Source: Micromonospora zamorensis (GTDB lineage Bacteria > Actinomycetota > Actinomycetes > Mycobacteriales > Micromonosporaceae). From it: a stretch of 64,000 nucleotides of DNA. Within the stretch, counting starts at the first letter, position 1, and each line of letters begins with the position of its first letter. The stretch spans positions 6,324,001 to 6,388,000 of the forward strand of contig NZ_LT607755.1 in the NCBI RefSeq assembly GCF_900090275.1, read 5' to 3'. Below the pieces are notes generated by a model that was given only the letters and a program-made list of their open reading frames with translations, had not been told where the DNA came from and searched no databases. Made by a program: the position numbers and the translations under genes. Below, piece by piece: positions 43,132-51,755 of this stretch.

Positions 43132-43449
43132 TTAGCCACGGTCATCCCCGGCCCCGTCCCGGTCCGCTGACCCCTTCTTACCCTTCTTGCTGCCGGACTT
43201 CTTGCCCGGCTCGCCTTTGGTCTTGCTCGCGCTGCCTACCGACTTACCGGGCCCATTCCGGTCCACCCGCAACGCCTGGTGCAGCGCCTGGGCAATGGCA
43301 CGGTCCGCTTCGGCCGTGGCGTGCTGATAGATCAACGCGGCCTGCGATGAGTCATGCCCCATCCGGGCCATCAGGTCACGGGTGCTCGCCCCGGTCTGAG
43401 CGGCGAGGGTGTTCCCGCTGTGCCGGAGGTCGTGGAAGTAACGGCCCGG
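43132..43449 (-). pseudogene. Truncated tyrosine-recombinase (integrase), C-terminal part only
   Basis: The translated strand gives RYFHDLRHSGNTLAAQTGAS, DLMARMGHDSSQAALIYQHA, then a basic Lys/Gly-rich tail. This is the end of a phage/ICE-type integrase: HxxR box (HDLRH), and the catalytic Tyr in ALIYQHA. The N-terminal catalytic Arg region and DNA-binding domain are absent; upstream sequence becomes low-complexity Arg/Gly. It lies 90 bp from the 3' end of tRNA-Gly(CCC), in the position expected for the integrase at the end of an inserted element, so this is probably a relic. Confidence 0.75.
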
Positions 43450-43678
43450 ATGCCCACCACCGCCCGCCGGCGCCGCGTTCGCCGCGCCGCCTCGGCGAAA
43501 ACGCTGCTACACCACCAAAACCAGCGCCCCGCCGTCCCAAAAGGTCACATGATCATGTCGCCCTTGTCGCCATCTGAGGATGCCCGGTCGATCGGCGGAG
43601 CGGGGTGGAATCCCGTCGGAGGGGGCGGCCATGCTCCCTCCCGGCGCGGCGAGGTGTCGCGCCAGACGGGGAGTACCC
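43450..43678. other. Intergenic scar between integrase relic and secreted protein
   Basis: GC-rich, no gene supported. It probably contains the rest of the decayed insertion and the promoter of the next gene. No second copy of the tRNA 3' end was noticed. Confidence 0.35.
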
Positions 43679-45970
43679 ATGCTTCGCAGCTCACCATCCG
43701 CCCGTACCCGAGCCGCACTGCCGCGCCGGATCGCCGGCGCGACCGCCACGGCGGCCCTGGCCGCCGCCGCTGCGGTCGGCGTCGCGGCACCGGCCGCCGC
43801 CGCGGACACCAGCACCCTCCTGGAGGGCGTCACCAGCGCCCGCGACGTCGCCGCGGGCGACGGCCGGGTCTTCGTCGCCGCGGTCGACCGGGTCGTCGTC
43901 GCCGACGCCACCGGCGCGGTGACCGACACCCTGGAGGGGATGGCCGGCGCGGTCGGCCTCGCCATCGACACCGATCGCGACCGCCTCTACGTCGCGCTGA
44001 GCGACAGCGGTGAACTGGCCGAGGTCGACACCGCCACCCTGCAGGTCGTCCGGAAGATTTCCTTGGAGGGGTACCGCTGCCCGACGAACCTCGCCCTGTC
44101 CGGAAGCCGGGTCTGGGTCGGCTACGGCTGCGGGTTCGAGTCGACCGGCGGCGTGCTGACGCTCGACGTCGCGGCGGCCGATCCCACGGTCGTCGGCATC
44201 ACCAACAACATGTACCAGGCGCCACGGGTCGCGGTGGCCGGCAACGTGCTGGCCACCGGCTCTCCCGGCCTCAGCCCCGCGATGGTCGAGGTCTACTCCG
44301 TGGACGGCGCGCAGGCGACGCGGCGCGGCACGATCATGAACAGCATCGTGGCCAACCTTCGCGAGCTGGTCGTCACCCCGGACGGCAGCCAGGTGATCGG
44401 GGCCTACGGCAGCTCGGCCACCCACATCGGCTACGACACCACCACCCTGGCCGAGGTACGCCACTACGGCGCCGGCCCCGGCCGGCCGGACGCAGTCACG
44501 ATCAGCCCCGACGGCCGCTACCTCGCCGGCGGGCGCGACGGCAGTCCGGAGCTGATCGTGCACACCCTCGCCAGTGGCGCACCGGTCAACCAGGTCGACA
44601 GCCTGGACGGTGCGGTGGTGGAGGGCAGCCTGGCATTCCTCGGCACCGACGTCTTCGGCCTGGTGTACGACCGGGACAGCGAGCGCTACCACCTCTGGCG
44701 GGCGGTCGACGTGACCCTGCCCAAGTCGGCGATCTCGCTGACCGGGCCGGAGTCCGCCACCGCCCTCGACCCGATGACCGTCACCGGCCGGCTCACCCTG
44801 GCCGACGGAGCGGCCCCGGGCGTGCAGCGGCTCGACGTCACCCGGATCCTGCCGGACGACAGCCGCACCGCGCTCTCGGCCACCACCGCGGCGGACGGCA
44901 CCTTCACGATCACCGACACCCCGCCGGTCAGCGGGGAGATCCGCTACGAGGTCTCCTGGGCCCGGACCCCGAACTACCAGGGCAGCGACGCCTCGCTGAC
45001 AGTGCCGGTGGCCGGGCGCGCCCCGACGCTCACCCTCACCGGCGCGGCGGCCGGCGAGGACGGCAAGCGCCTGCAGCTCTCCGGCACGCTGGGCTTCGAC
45101 GGCAAGGTGCCCACAGATCCCCAGCAGATCGGAGTTACCAGGACCATCTGGAACAACCGCGTGGACGGGGTGACCGAGCAGCTTCCGACCGTCACCACCG
45201 ACAGCGCTGGCGGCTTCGCGATCCTCGACACGCCGGCGCAGGGCGGCCGGTACGTCTACACGGTCAGCTGGGACGCCGGCTCGCCGGTGTACGCGCCGGC
45301 GTCGGCCACCCGGGAGGTCACCGTCTCGTCCAAGGACTCCCAGATCAGCGGCACGGTGGCGGACCCGGCGTACGTCGGGGAGAAGTTCCGGGTCACCGGA
45401 GCGATCTCCCAGGACGTTGGGGCCTGCCAGGGCCCGGCCACGGTCCACGTGAGCCGGAGCGTCAACGGCGGTAACGAGAAGAAGCTGCCGGACCTGACCA
45501 CCGACGCGTCGTGCGCCTTCGGCTTCGACGACAGCATCACGGCCACGGGGCAGGTCACCTACAAGCTGGCCTGGGACGGCAACTCGACCCACCGGCGGTC
45601 GTCCGGCACCGTCGACGTGACCGTGCAGAAGCAGCCGTCGTCCATCGAGGTCACGTCCCCGGACCGCACCCTGGTCAACGGCCAGCAGGCGGTCATCGAC
45701 GGCAAGGTCACCGGCACCCGTACCGGGTCGATCGGCGCAAGCGTGACGCTGACCGTCAACCGGGTCGGCCCGGACGGCACCTCGGTCCCGCTCCCGAACG
45801 TCACCACCGCGGCGGACGGCACCTTCTCGCTGCGGGACTCGCTGCCGACCGTGGACGCCAACACCTACCCGCAGTTCCTGTACGAGTTCTCCTGGTCCGG
45901 CAACGCCGGGTACGAGGGCAGCAACACCAACATCGCCTTCTACGTCGTCCCGCCCGACTGCACCTGCTGA
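43679..45970 (+). CDS. Secreted beta-propeller/Ig-like repeat protein
   Basis: A 763-residue exported protein. Signal peptide about 1-41 (GATATAALAAAAAVGVAAPAAA). An N-terminal propeller-like region (about 43-340) has YVTN-type blades (RVFVAAVDRVVVADATGAVT, DRLYVALSDSGELAEVDTAT, AVTISPDGRYLAGGRDGS). About four Ig-like/CARDB-like repeats (about 348-760) each contain a phrase like TTAADGTFTITDTPP. The end CTC is Cys-rich. No enzyme motif is visible, so adhesion or surface binding is plausible. The ATG at 43679 is supported by GGGGAG; the frame upstream has no signal peptide. Confidence 0.8.
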   Translation: MLRSSPSARTRAALPRRIAGATATAALAAAAAVGVAAPAAAADTSTLLEGVTSARDVAAGDGRVFVAAVDRVVVADATGAVTDTLEGMAGAVGLAIDTDRDRLYVALSDSGELAEVDTATLQVVRKISLEGYRCPTNLALSGSRVWVGYGCGFESTGGVLTLDVAAADPTVVGITNNMYQAPRVAVAGNVLATGSPGLSPAMVEVYSVDGAQATRRGTIMNSIVANLRELVVTPDGSQVIGAYGSSATHIGYDTTTLAEVRHYGAGPGRPDAVTISPDGRYLAGGRDGSPELIVHTLASGAPVNQVDSLDGAVVEGSLAFLGTDVFGLVYDRDSERYHLWRAVDVTLPKSAISLTGPESATALDPMTVTGRLTLADGAAPGVQRLDVTRILPDDSRTALSATTAADGTFTITDTPPVSGEIRYEVSWARTPNYQGSDASLTVPVAGRAPTLTLTGAAAGEDGKRLQLSGTLGFDGKVPTDPQQIGVTRTIWNNRVDGVTEQLPTVTTDSAGGFAILDTPAQGGRYVYTVSWDAGSPVYAPASATREVTVSSKDSQISGTVADPAYVGEKFRVTGAISQDVGACQGPATVHVSRSVNGGNEKKLPDLTTDASCAFGFDDSITATGQVTYKLAWDGNSTHRRSSGTVDVTVQKQPSSIEVTSPDRTLVNGQQAVIDGKVTGTRTGSIGASVTLTVNRVGPDGTSVPLPNVTTAADGTFSLRDSLPTVDANTYPQFLYEFSWSGNAGYEGSNTNIAFYVVPPDCTC

Positions 45971-45982
45971 CGCGGTCGTGAT

Positions 45983-46014
45983 CGCCGCCCGTCCGGGTCA
46001 CCGGGCGGGCGGCG
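45983..46014 (+). terminator. Terminator after the propeller/Ig protein
   Basis: A 14-bp stem with one wobble (45983-45996 with 46001-46014) and a following TCGTTT. Confidence 0.78.
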
Positions 46015-46284
46015 TCGTTTCCGCCTTCGGATGCCGCCGAACCAGCTCGCTGGTTCGGCCGCCTGCTTCGGTAGCCGGTCGCGCAGACTACCGGCCCTGA
46101 ACCGGCCGTGAGCTGTACCCAGCCGACCGGATCCGGGCGGACGCTGGCGACAGCCCGCGGCCGACTAAGGGACGCCTGACGCTATTGGGGATCGACGAGG
46201 ACGTCCCTTGGGACCACGACTTCAAGGAGCGGCTCAGTCCGCAGGCGACGGCCGAGCTCGGCGGATCACGGCCCGGTCGAGTCG
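46015..46284. other. Intergenic region with a possible gene fragment
   Basis: No complete gene. On the plus strand, 46161-46270 reads PTKGRLTLLGIDEDVPWDHD and continues FKERLSPQATAELGG, which looks more protein-like than the surrounding frames but has no start, no stop near a domain end, and then turns into low-complexity sequence over the convergent gene. It may be a gene remnant. Confidence 0.3.
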
Positions 46285-47169
46285 TCAGGGTCGGTTGTGC
46301 ACGAACCACGCGTCACCGGCGGGCAAGGCAACGGCGACCTCCCACCGGCTCAGGTCGAGGTTCGGTGCCAGCGCCTTGAGCTGGCCGGCCGCGGTCCACG
46401 CCTCGTCACCCGGTGCCGGGCGACGAGCCACCTGGAACTGCAGCATGGTGCCACCCCAAGACGCGACCAGGCGGGCGTCCCACCGGTGACGCCACTGCGT
46501 CAACGCCTCGGCCAGCATCCACCGGTACTCCCGGGTGGGCGCACCGAAGAAGTCGACCCAGTACCCCGAGCTGCGGACATCGCTGGTGGGCAGCAACATG
46601 AGCAGGACGCTGTTAGGCGTGAACCAGTAATCGGTCTGCGTCACGAACCGCACCCTGCCAAGCACCCGGGCGTACAGGTCGGCGTCGGCGAGCAGCCGAT
46701 CGTACAGCGCCCGCTCCAGCTCCTGGAGCGGAGTCGGCAGCGCCACATCCGACACCAGGGCCGTCAGGTCCAGGTCTGCGCCAACCCTGCCACGCGTGTA
46801 GTACTCGACCTCGCCCTCGTCGACGTCGTCGTCCGCGCGGTAGTGGCGGTAGACCAGCCAGGGGTCGGAAGATTCGGCCGCCTCGGCGAACGCGCGCAGC
46901 TCCGACTCCGACGGACCGGGCTCGGGCTCGGGCCGGATCCTCAGCGTGTCGCCGAAGTCGTCGGTGACCATGACGGGCAGGCGTCCGGTGACCGACACCA
47001 GTGCGTCGGCAACCTGCCAAGCCTCTTGCATGCGATTGGGGTCGATGTCGGCGACGAGGACAGTGCCCGACGGGCCGTGCCCGATCGGCAGGCCGGCCAG
47101 GGGCGTGCCGACGAACGCCGCTTCGATCTGGTCGAGGTCGTTTCGCACGGTGAAGGTGTCTCCGATCAT
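46285..47169 (-). CDS. Hypothetical soluble protein coupled to a small membrane protein
   Basis: A 294-residue cytosolic protein of unrecognised family. It reads MIGDTFTVRNDLDQIEAAF, has a Rossmann-like GTVLVADIDPNRM and VMVTDDFGDTL, and ends in a beta-rich C-terminal half with many Trp and Tyr (YWVDFFGAPTREYRWMLAEA). The ATG at 47169 overlaps the upstream membrane-protein stop as ATGA; the longer frame to 47517 is a shadow of that gene. No signal peptide. Function not assigned. Confidence 0.7.
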   Translation of the reverse strand: MIGDTFTVRNDLDQIEAAFVGTPLAGLPIGHGPSGTVLVADIDPNRMQEAWQVADALVSVTGRLPVMVTDDFGDTLRIRPEPEPGPSESELRAFAEAAESSDPWLVYRHYRADDDVDEGEVEYYTRGRVGADLDLTALVSDVALPTPLQELERALYDRLLADADLYARVLGRVRFVTQTDYWFTPNSVLLMLLPTSDVRSSGYWVDFFGAPTREYRWMLAEALTQWRHRWDARLVASWGGTMLQFQVARRPAPGDEAWTAAGQLKALAPNLDLSRWEVAVALPAGDAWFVHNRP

Positions 47170-47492
47170 CGACGCGACCTGCCCATCCTGTGCATCGCGA
47201 GCCATCCCGCCGCAAGCGACAGCACCACCGCTCCCTGTTGGGGCGCGATCAGCCAGAACCACTCTTCGTCGCGGTAGAACAGGGCCAGGTGCGCCGTCGA
47301 CAGCAGAGCAAGACCGGCAGCCCCGAAGTAGCCAGCGAAGACAGCTCGAGGCAGGTTGGCCGCCCGCCCCCATGCCCGTTCGCTGGCGCGTTGGCCTTTC
47401 ACCCCGACCAGGATCACGGCATAGGCGAAGACAAACGCCCCCGCGCACCCGATGGCGGTGATGACGGCCCCGAGGATTGCTCTGATCAGCAC
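47166..47492 (-). CDS. Small multi-pass membrane protein
   Basis: A 108-residue protein with about three helices (AILGAVITAIGCAGAFVFAY, LPRAVFAGYFGAAGLALLS, WLIAPQQGAVVLSLAAGWLA) and basic loops. First gene of a two-gene operon with the 294-residue hypothetical (ATGA overlap). No family recognised. Confidence 0.65.
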   Translation of the reverse strand: MLIRAILGAVITAIGCAGAFVFAYAVILVGVKGQRASERAWGRAANLPRAVFAGYFGAAGLALLSTAHLALFYRDEEWFWLIAPQQGAVVLSLAAGWLAMHRMGRSRR

Positions 47493-47624
47493 GCGGCGAG
47501 ACTCCCACGGCCGTCAAGTGACCCCAGGCGGCGACCCATTCGTTCCGGTCGATTCCCGCCTTCGCGCGCCGATCACCCCGGAAGACGACTGCAACAGGCT
47601 CGGCCCGACCGGCGATAGTCAGGT

Positions 47625-48212
47625 GTGACGAGCCAGATACAACCGTCCGACCAAGATCTGTGGTCGGCCATCGCAGCCAGTGACGAGGTCGCGTTCGGCC
47701 GGCTCTTCGACCGGTACGCCCGGGCGGTCTACAACCACGCGTTCCGGCTCACCGGCTCGTGGACGCTCGCCGAGGACGTGACGCAGTCCACCTTCCTGGT
47801 CGCGTGGCGCAGGCGTGGCGAAGCAGCGGTCCTGGTCGACGGGTTGGCGCTGCCGTGGCTACTGGTGGTCGCCACCAACACGACCCGCACCGAGTGGCGG
47901 TCGGCCCGGCGGTGGTTGGCAGCCCTGCGGAGGTTGCCGCCGGGACGCGGGGTGGAGGCGGACCCGGCGGACGACATAGTCGCTCGGCTCGATGACGAAC
48001 GGCAGATGGCCGACGTCCTGGCGGTCGTACGCCGATTACCTCGCGCCGAGCGCGAGGCGGTTGCCCTGTGTCTCTGGTCGGGCGTGCCGTACGCCGAGGC
48101 GGCTGAGGTCCTCGGCATCAACGAAGGCGCGCTCCGATCACGTGTCAGTCGCGCACGGGCCCGACTGGCACGGATGGTCGTCGACGGAACCAAGCAGGAG
48201 GATGAGCGATGA
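47625..48212 (+). CDS. ECF-type sigma factor
   Basis: A 195-residue sigma-70 family factor with only regions 2 and 4. Region 2 (about 18-85) includes FGRLFDRYARAVYNHAFRLT and AEDVTQSTFLVAW. Region 4 (about 125-185) includes LPRAEREAVALCLWSGVPYA and RSRVSRARARL. GTG start at 47625. It is followed by an overlapping gene (ATGA) for a single-helix membrane protein, a typical arrangement for an ECF sigma factor and its regulator. The promoter set it controls is unknown. Confidence 0.9.
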   Translation: MTSQIQPSDQDLWSAIAASDEVAFGRLFDRYARAVYNHAFRLTGSWTLAEDVTQSTFLVAWRRRGEAAVLVDGLALPWLLVVATNTTRTEWRSARRWLAALRRLPPGRGVEADPADDIVARLDDERQMADVLAVVRRLPRAEREAVALCLWSGVPYAEAAEVLGINEGALRSRVSRARARLARMVVDGTKQEDER

Positions 48213-49012
48213 AGGGCATTTTCGAAACGCCTGTCGAGCGGGATCTGCCGCCCGGCGCGGCGGCGCGGATGCGTTCGGATCTGATGGCTTCTGTCCATCG
48301 TCCGCGATCCCGCCGGGCGCTACGGCTCGGGGTGGCCACCGTGGCGACGGCTGCGGCCATGGTCGCCGGTGTGGCGATGGTGCCGAGTGGCGACGATGTG
48401 CGGCATCTGGCGATGGGTCCGAGCGAACTGTCACCGACGCTGCGCCGATCAATGGAGCAGTGCCTGTCGTGGAACGAGGAGATGGAGCGGCTTCCGGTGT
48501 CGATGGACCAGTTGGCCGTGGCCGCCGAGCAGGACCACCGGGCCGTGGCACTTTTCATATCGGAGACCGGGTACTTCACCTGTGAAGTCTCCACGGCGCC
48601 ACATCAGGAGATCAGCGGGGCCGCCAGCAGTGAACGGGACTGGCCACAACGGAACTGGTTGCCCGGCCCGGTCCAGCGACTCCTGCTCGTGTCCAGCAGA
48701 GTCAACGGCGGCGACGTCGCGGCGACTGGCCGGGTCAGCGCTCGGGTGCACCGGCTGGTGCTCGAACACGGGGATGGGCAGACGACCACCGCGCGGTTGG
48801 CCAACGGTGTGTTCGGCCTGATCACCGAGGATGCGAACGCCAACGAGGGCGCCGAGTTGGTCAGTTACGACGACACCGGTGCCGAAATCGACCGCCGTCC
48901 GCTCTTTCGTCCGTCGGACGAGTTCGACCACTGCTACGGGGACCCGTCGGGCACTGTCGTCTACGGCTCGCCCGGCACCAACTGCCTACCCGCGGAGCGT
49001 TGGAGCCGGTAG
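48209..49012 (+). CDS. Putative membrane regulator/anti-sigma-like partner of the ECF factor
   Basis: A 267-residue protein: cytosolic N-terminus of about 38 residues (FETPVERDLPPGAAARMRSD), one helix (about 40-60, LGVATVATAAAMVAGVAMV) and an extracytoplasmic domain with four Cys (QCLSWN, FTCEVS, DHCYGD, NCLPAE) that may form disulfides. It lacks a zinc anti-sigma HCC motif, so an anti-sigma function is an inference from its ATGA overlap with the sigma gene and its topology. Confidence 0.65.
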   Translation: MKGIFETPVERDLPPGAAARMRSDLMASVHRPRSRRALRLGVATVATAAAMVAGVAMVPSGDDVRHLAMGPSELSPTLRRSMEQCLSWNEEMERLPVSMDQLAVAAEQDHRAVALFISETGYFTCEVSTAPHQEISGAASSERDWPQRNWLPGPVQRLLLVSSRVNGGDVAATGRVSARVHRLVLEHGDGQTTTARLANGVFGLITEDANANEGAELVSYDDTGAEIDRRPLFRPSDEFDHCYGDPSGTVVYGSPGTNCLPAERWSR

Positions 49013-49149
49013 GCACCGCGGTGGTGCCAGCGACGACCGGGGCTTCCGGCGTCGGACGCGGTGCTTCCGCGCTGTCAGCTCTAGAGCCCTCAGAGGGATC
49101 TCAGCGGCGGCCATCGTCCCAGCAACGGCCTTCCAATTTCCGGGGAGGA

Positions 49150-49686
49150 TCAGGAGCGGGGCCTTGCGTTGCGCAGCCTGATGCCACTGAAGCCGACCGA
49201 GCTGTTGGCCACTACGTCCCAGAAGGACCAGAGGTTGTTCAGCACGCGAAGCTGGATTCCCGCCTCGGCGTGACACCGCAGCAGATCACCCACCGGCTCG
49301 GGAGGACCGAGGGGTGTGACGGGCTCGACTGCCACGAGCGCGTGTGGTTCGGGAGTGCCGAAGAGTTGGAAGCGATCAGCTGGTAGCCGGTACGCGAACA
49401 GTCGCACCCTTTGCATCGCCTCCAGCCAGCCGTACTCGATCGCATGGACTCGCTCGCCGCAGCCCGCTCCGACGACCCGATCACGATCCGCCCGAGAGGT
49501 GCTCGGCAGCACCCAGGCCATCGCCCGGGGGCACTGGCGCGGGAACCAGTAATCGGGAGCCCGATCCTGGTCGACGGCCCACACGTATGCGTCCGGTTGC
49601 TGAGCGGTCGCGGCGACATGCGGAACGAACCGCGTGATCGTCGGATCCTCCGAGAAATGCAGCACCTGCCCAGGCTCTGGTCGCAT
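49150..49686 (-). CDS. DUF6886-like protein
   Basis: A 178-residue soluble protein. The beginning (MRPEPGQVLHFSEDPTITRF) and the VWAVDQDRAPDYWFPRQCPRA segment recall a widespread uncharacterised family that I believe is DUF6886; I am not certain of the number. The C-terminal half has RVHAIEYGWLEAMQRVRLFA and LRVLNNLWSFWDVV. No catalytic motif is recognised. Divergent from the VOC-family gene. Confidence 0.65.
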   Translation of the reverse strand: MRPEPGQVLHFSEDPTITRFVPHVAATAQQPDAYVWAVDQDRAPDYWFPRQCPRAMAWVLPSTSRADRDRVVGAGCGERVHAIEYGWLEAMQRVRLFAYRLPADRFQLFGTPEPHALVAVEPVTPLGPPEPVGDLLRCHAEAGIQLRVLNNLWSFWDVVANSSVGFSGIRLRNARPRS

Positions 49687-49869
49687 TTGGTCGTTCCTAC
49701 CTGGGAGAGGTGCTCAGCTCAACCACATTCGGGCAGCCTCCGGTCGCGCTCCTAACTCAGCGCCACCGGAATACCGGCACTCGAACAACCGCTCTTCGAC
49801 GGGGCGTATCCCAAACGGTTGCTCCCGATCACACAGAGCGTCCGTTAGTGTCCGCTCTGGAGGTGGTCC
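49687..49869. other. Divergent control region
   Basis: A short non-coding gap with a 7-bp inverted repeat CAGAGCG/CGCTCTG (49834-49840 with 49853-49859) next to the ribosome binding site of the VOC gene. Confidence 0.35.
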
Positions 49870-50238
49870 GTGTTCACCGAAGCTTTTCCGATCGTGACGA
49901 CACCTGACCTGCCACGACTGATCGGGTTCTACCGGGATGTGGTCGGCTTCGAGCTGACCTACCGGTTCCCGGATGAGGGTGTTCCGGAGTTCGTCGCACT
50001 CCGACTGGGCAACAGCGAGCTGGGCCTGGCCGCCAATCCGGAGGCCGGCGGGCCGGCCGAATCGCACCGGTGGGAGCTGTGCGTCTACGCCGACGACTGC
50101 GACGCCGCCGTGCACGCCCTGCGCTCGGGCGGCGCCACGGTCACCGAGGAACCCGTCGACCAGCCGTGGGGGGAGCGGTCCGCCCGGGTCACGGATCCCG
50201 ACGGCAACCGCATGCTGGTGCTGTCCCGCCTCGCTTAG
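49870..50238 (+). CDS. VOC/glyoxalase-family protein
   Basis: A 122-residue vicinal-oxygen-chelate fold protein: PDLPRLIGFYRDVVGFELTY, LRLGNSELGLAA, CVYADDCDAAVHALRSGGA, and the end ARVTDPDGNRMLVLSRL. Possible roles are glyoxalase-like, bleomycin-resistance-like or dioxygenase-like; metal ligands are not clear enough to choose. The GTG at 49870 has GGAGG about 8 nt upstream. The hairpin at 50249-50295 follows. Confidence 0.85.
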   Translation: MFTEAFPIVTTPDLPRLIGFYRDVVGFELTYRFPDEGVPEFVALRLGNSELGLAANPEAGGPAESHRWELCVYADDCDAAVHALRSGGATVTEEPVDQPWGERSARVTDPDGNRMLVLSRLA

Positions 50239-50248
50239 GGCCTGCACA

Positions 50249-50295
50249 GATCTTGGACAGTTTCCGAGCAGGCGTAACGGAAACTGTCCAGGATC
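50249..50295. repeat. Long inverted repeat between convergent genes (hairpin family, copy 2)
   Basis: Eighteen-bp arms (50249-50266 and 50278-50295), one wobble, 11-nt loop. The left arm begins GATCTTGGACAGTTTCCG. It lies between the convergent VOC and RibD_C genes. Confidence 0.8.
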
Positions 50296-50300
50296 GCGGG

Positions 50301-50945
50301 TCAGCGCCGCCAGAACAGGAGATGGGTGACTCCGCTGGCGCTGGGAACCGACTCCAGGTGGAAGCGGTCGAGAAGTTCGTCGGGGCTGTCCCACAGGCGC
50401 TCGCCCCGGTCGAGGTCGACGGGCGCGACGGCGATGTGCATCGTGTCGACCAGGTCGGCATCGAGGAACTCGCGGATGGTGGCGACCCCACCACCGAGGC
50501 GTACGTCGCGACCGTCGGCTGCCTGCTTCGCCCGGGCCAGCGCCTCGGCCGGGCTGGCGTCGAGGAAGTGGAACGTGGTGTCGGACAGCGTGAACGACGG
50601 GCGTACGTGGTGGGTGAGCACGAAGACCGGCGTGTGGAACGGCGGGTTGTCCCCCCACCAGCCCTGCCAGTCGTGGTTCTCCCAGGGCCCGCGCTGAGGG
50701 CCGAACTTGTTGCGACCCATGATCTCCGCACCGATGTTGCACTCGGCGTCGCGGGTCAGATAGTCGTCGAGGCCGCGACTGCCGCCGGGCTCGGTGCGAT
50801 ACACGAAGCTGGCGGTGGCGGCCCGCCAGGAGAACAGCGGGGTGGGGTCCGCGTGGCCGAAGGGCCGTTCCAGGCTCTGCCCCTCGCCGGTGCCGAACCC
50901 GTCGCGCGACACGTTGAAACACTGCACCCGCAGCAGTTGCGGCAT
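50301..50945 (-). CDS. Dihydrofolate reductase/RibD_C-family protein
   Basis: A 214-residue RibD C-terminal-domain reductase, expected to bind NADPH. Features: MPQLLRVQCFNVSRDGFGTG, GAEIMGRNKFGP, TPVFVLTHHVRPSF, GRDVRLGGGVATIREFLDA and LDRGERLWDSPDELLDR. AGAGGAG before the ATG at 50945 supports the start. It is followed upstream, in the same direction, by another member of the family; the pair share an operon. The substrate is unknown; it is not the folate-pathway DHFR. Confidence 0.87.
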   Translation of the reverse strand: MPQLLRVQCFNVSRDGFGTGEGQSLERPFGHADPTPLFSWRAATASFVYRTEPGGSRGLDDYLTRDAECNIGAEIMGRNKFGPQRGPWENHDWQGWWGDNPPFHTPVFVLTHHVRPSFTLSDTTFHFLDASPAEALARAKQAADGRDVRLGGGVATIREFLDADLVDTMHIAVAPVDLDRGERLWDSPDELLDRFHLESVPSASGVTHLLFWRR

Positions 50946-50978
50946 GGCATCTCCTCTTGAGGTGGCGGGTCGGGTGAC

Positions 50979-51683
50979 TCAGTTCGTGGTCGTCGTCGGG
51001 CCGCCGCCCCTGCCCCGATCGTCGAGCACGAGTGGGGCGCGACCGTTCACGTCGTACCGGATGTGGGTGACCTGCGGGGTGTGCAGGACGCGGGTCGGCG
51101 TCAGCTCGATCGCCTCCTTGTCGCCGAGGTCGAGATCCGCGTCGAACAGTCGCAGGCCGGTGCCGAGCACGACCGGTACGACGTGCAGCTCCAACTCGTC
51201 GAGCAGCCCCGCCTTGATGACCTGCCGCACCAGGCTGCCGCCTCCGGCCACGGCGACGTTCTTGCCGCCGGCCACGGCGCGCGCCTGCTCGACGGCACTG
51301 GCCACACCATCGGTGACGTAGGTGAAGCTGGTGCCTCCGCCCCGCAGGAGAGTCTGGCGGGGGCGGTGCGTGACGACGAAGACCGGCGCGCGGAACGGCG
51401 GTTCCTCGCCCCAGGGCGCCTCACCGCCGTCGGCCATCCGGCGCCCCATCACGTACGCGCCGGCGGCCCCGAACGACTCGGCGATGACCTCGGAGTTGGT
51501 GTCCTCCTCACCACCGGCGAAGCCCTGTCGTTCACGCCACGCCGACGCCTCCGTCGCCCAGCGGGTGACCCGGAAGAACCCGGCGCTCTCCGCCGAGTCC
51601 ATCCAGTTGCCGTCGCCCTCGAACCGTGGGCCGGCGTAGAAGCCGTCCACCGACACCGACAGCTGTGCGGTCACCTTGGTCAT
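50979..51683 (-). CDS. Dihydrofolate reductase/RibD_C-family protein (paralogue)
   Basis: A 234-residue RibD_C protein: MTKVTAQLSVSVDGFYAGPR, GAYVMGRRMADGG, APVFVVTHRPRQT, GKNVAVAGGGSLVRQVIKAG and VPVVLGTGLRLFD. It is a paralogue of the gene 33 bp downstream. The ATG at 51683 is preferred because GAGAGGA lies about 8 nt upstream; an in-frame GTG exists at 51707. NADPH-dependent reduction of an unknown small molecule is the expected activity. Confidence 0.87.
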   Translation of the reverse strand: MTKVTAQLSVSVDGFYAGPRFEGDGNWMDSAESAGFFRVTRWATEASAWRERQGFAGGEEDTNSEVIAESFGAAGAYVMGRRMADGGEAPWGEEPPFRAPVFVVTHRPRQTLLRGGGTSFTYVTDGVASAVEQARAVAGGKNVAVAGGGSLVRQVIKAGLLDELELHVVPVVLGTGLRLFDADLDLGDKEAIELTPTRVLHTPQVTHIRYDVNGRAPLVLDDRGRGGGPTTTTN

Positions 51684-51755
51684 CGCGTTGGTCCTCTCCT
51701 CGGTCACACCCGACGGGTGCAGCTCGCCAAGGGGTCGGAGCCGAAGGGGAGACCC

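Noticed and set aside
46088..46309. A 73-codon minus-strand frame
   Set aside because: Arg/Ser-rich composition, no ribosome binding site, overlaps the end of a better-supported gene.
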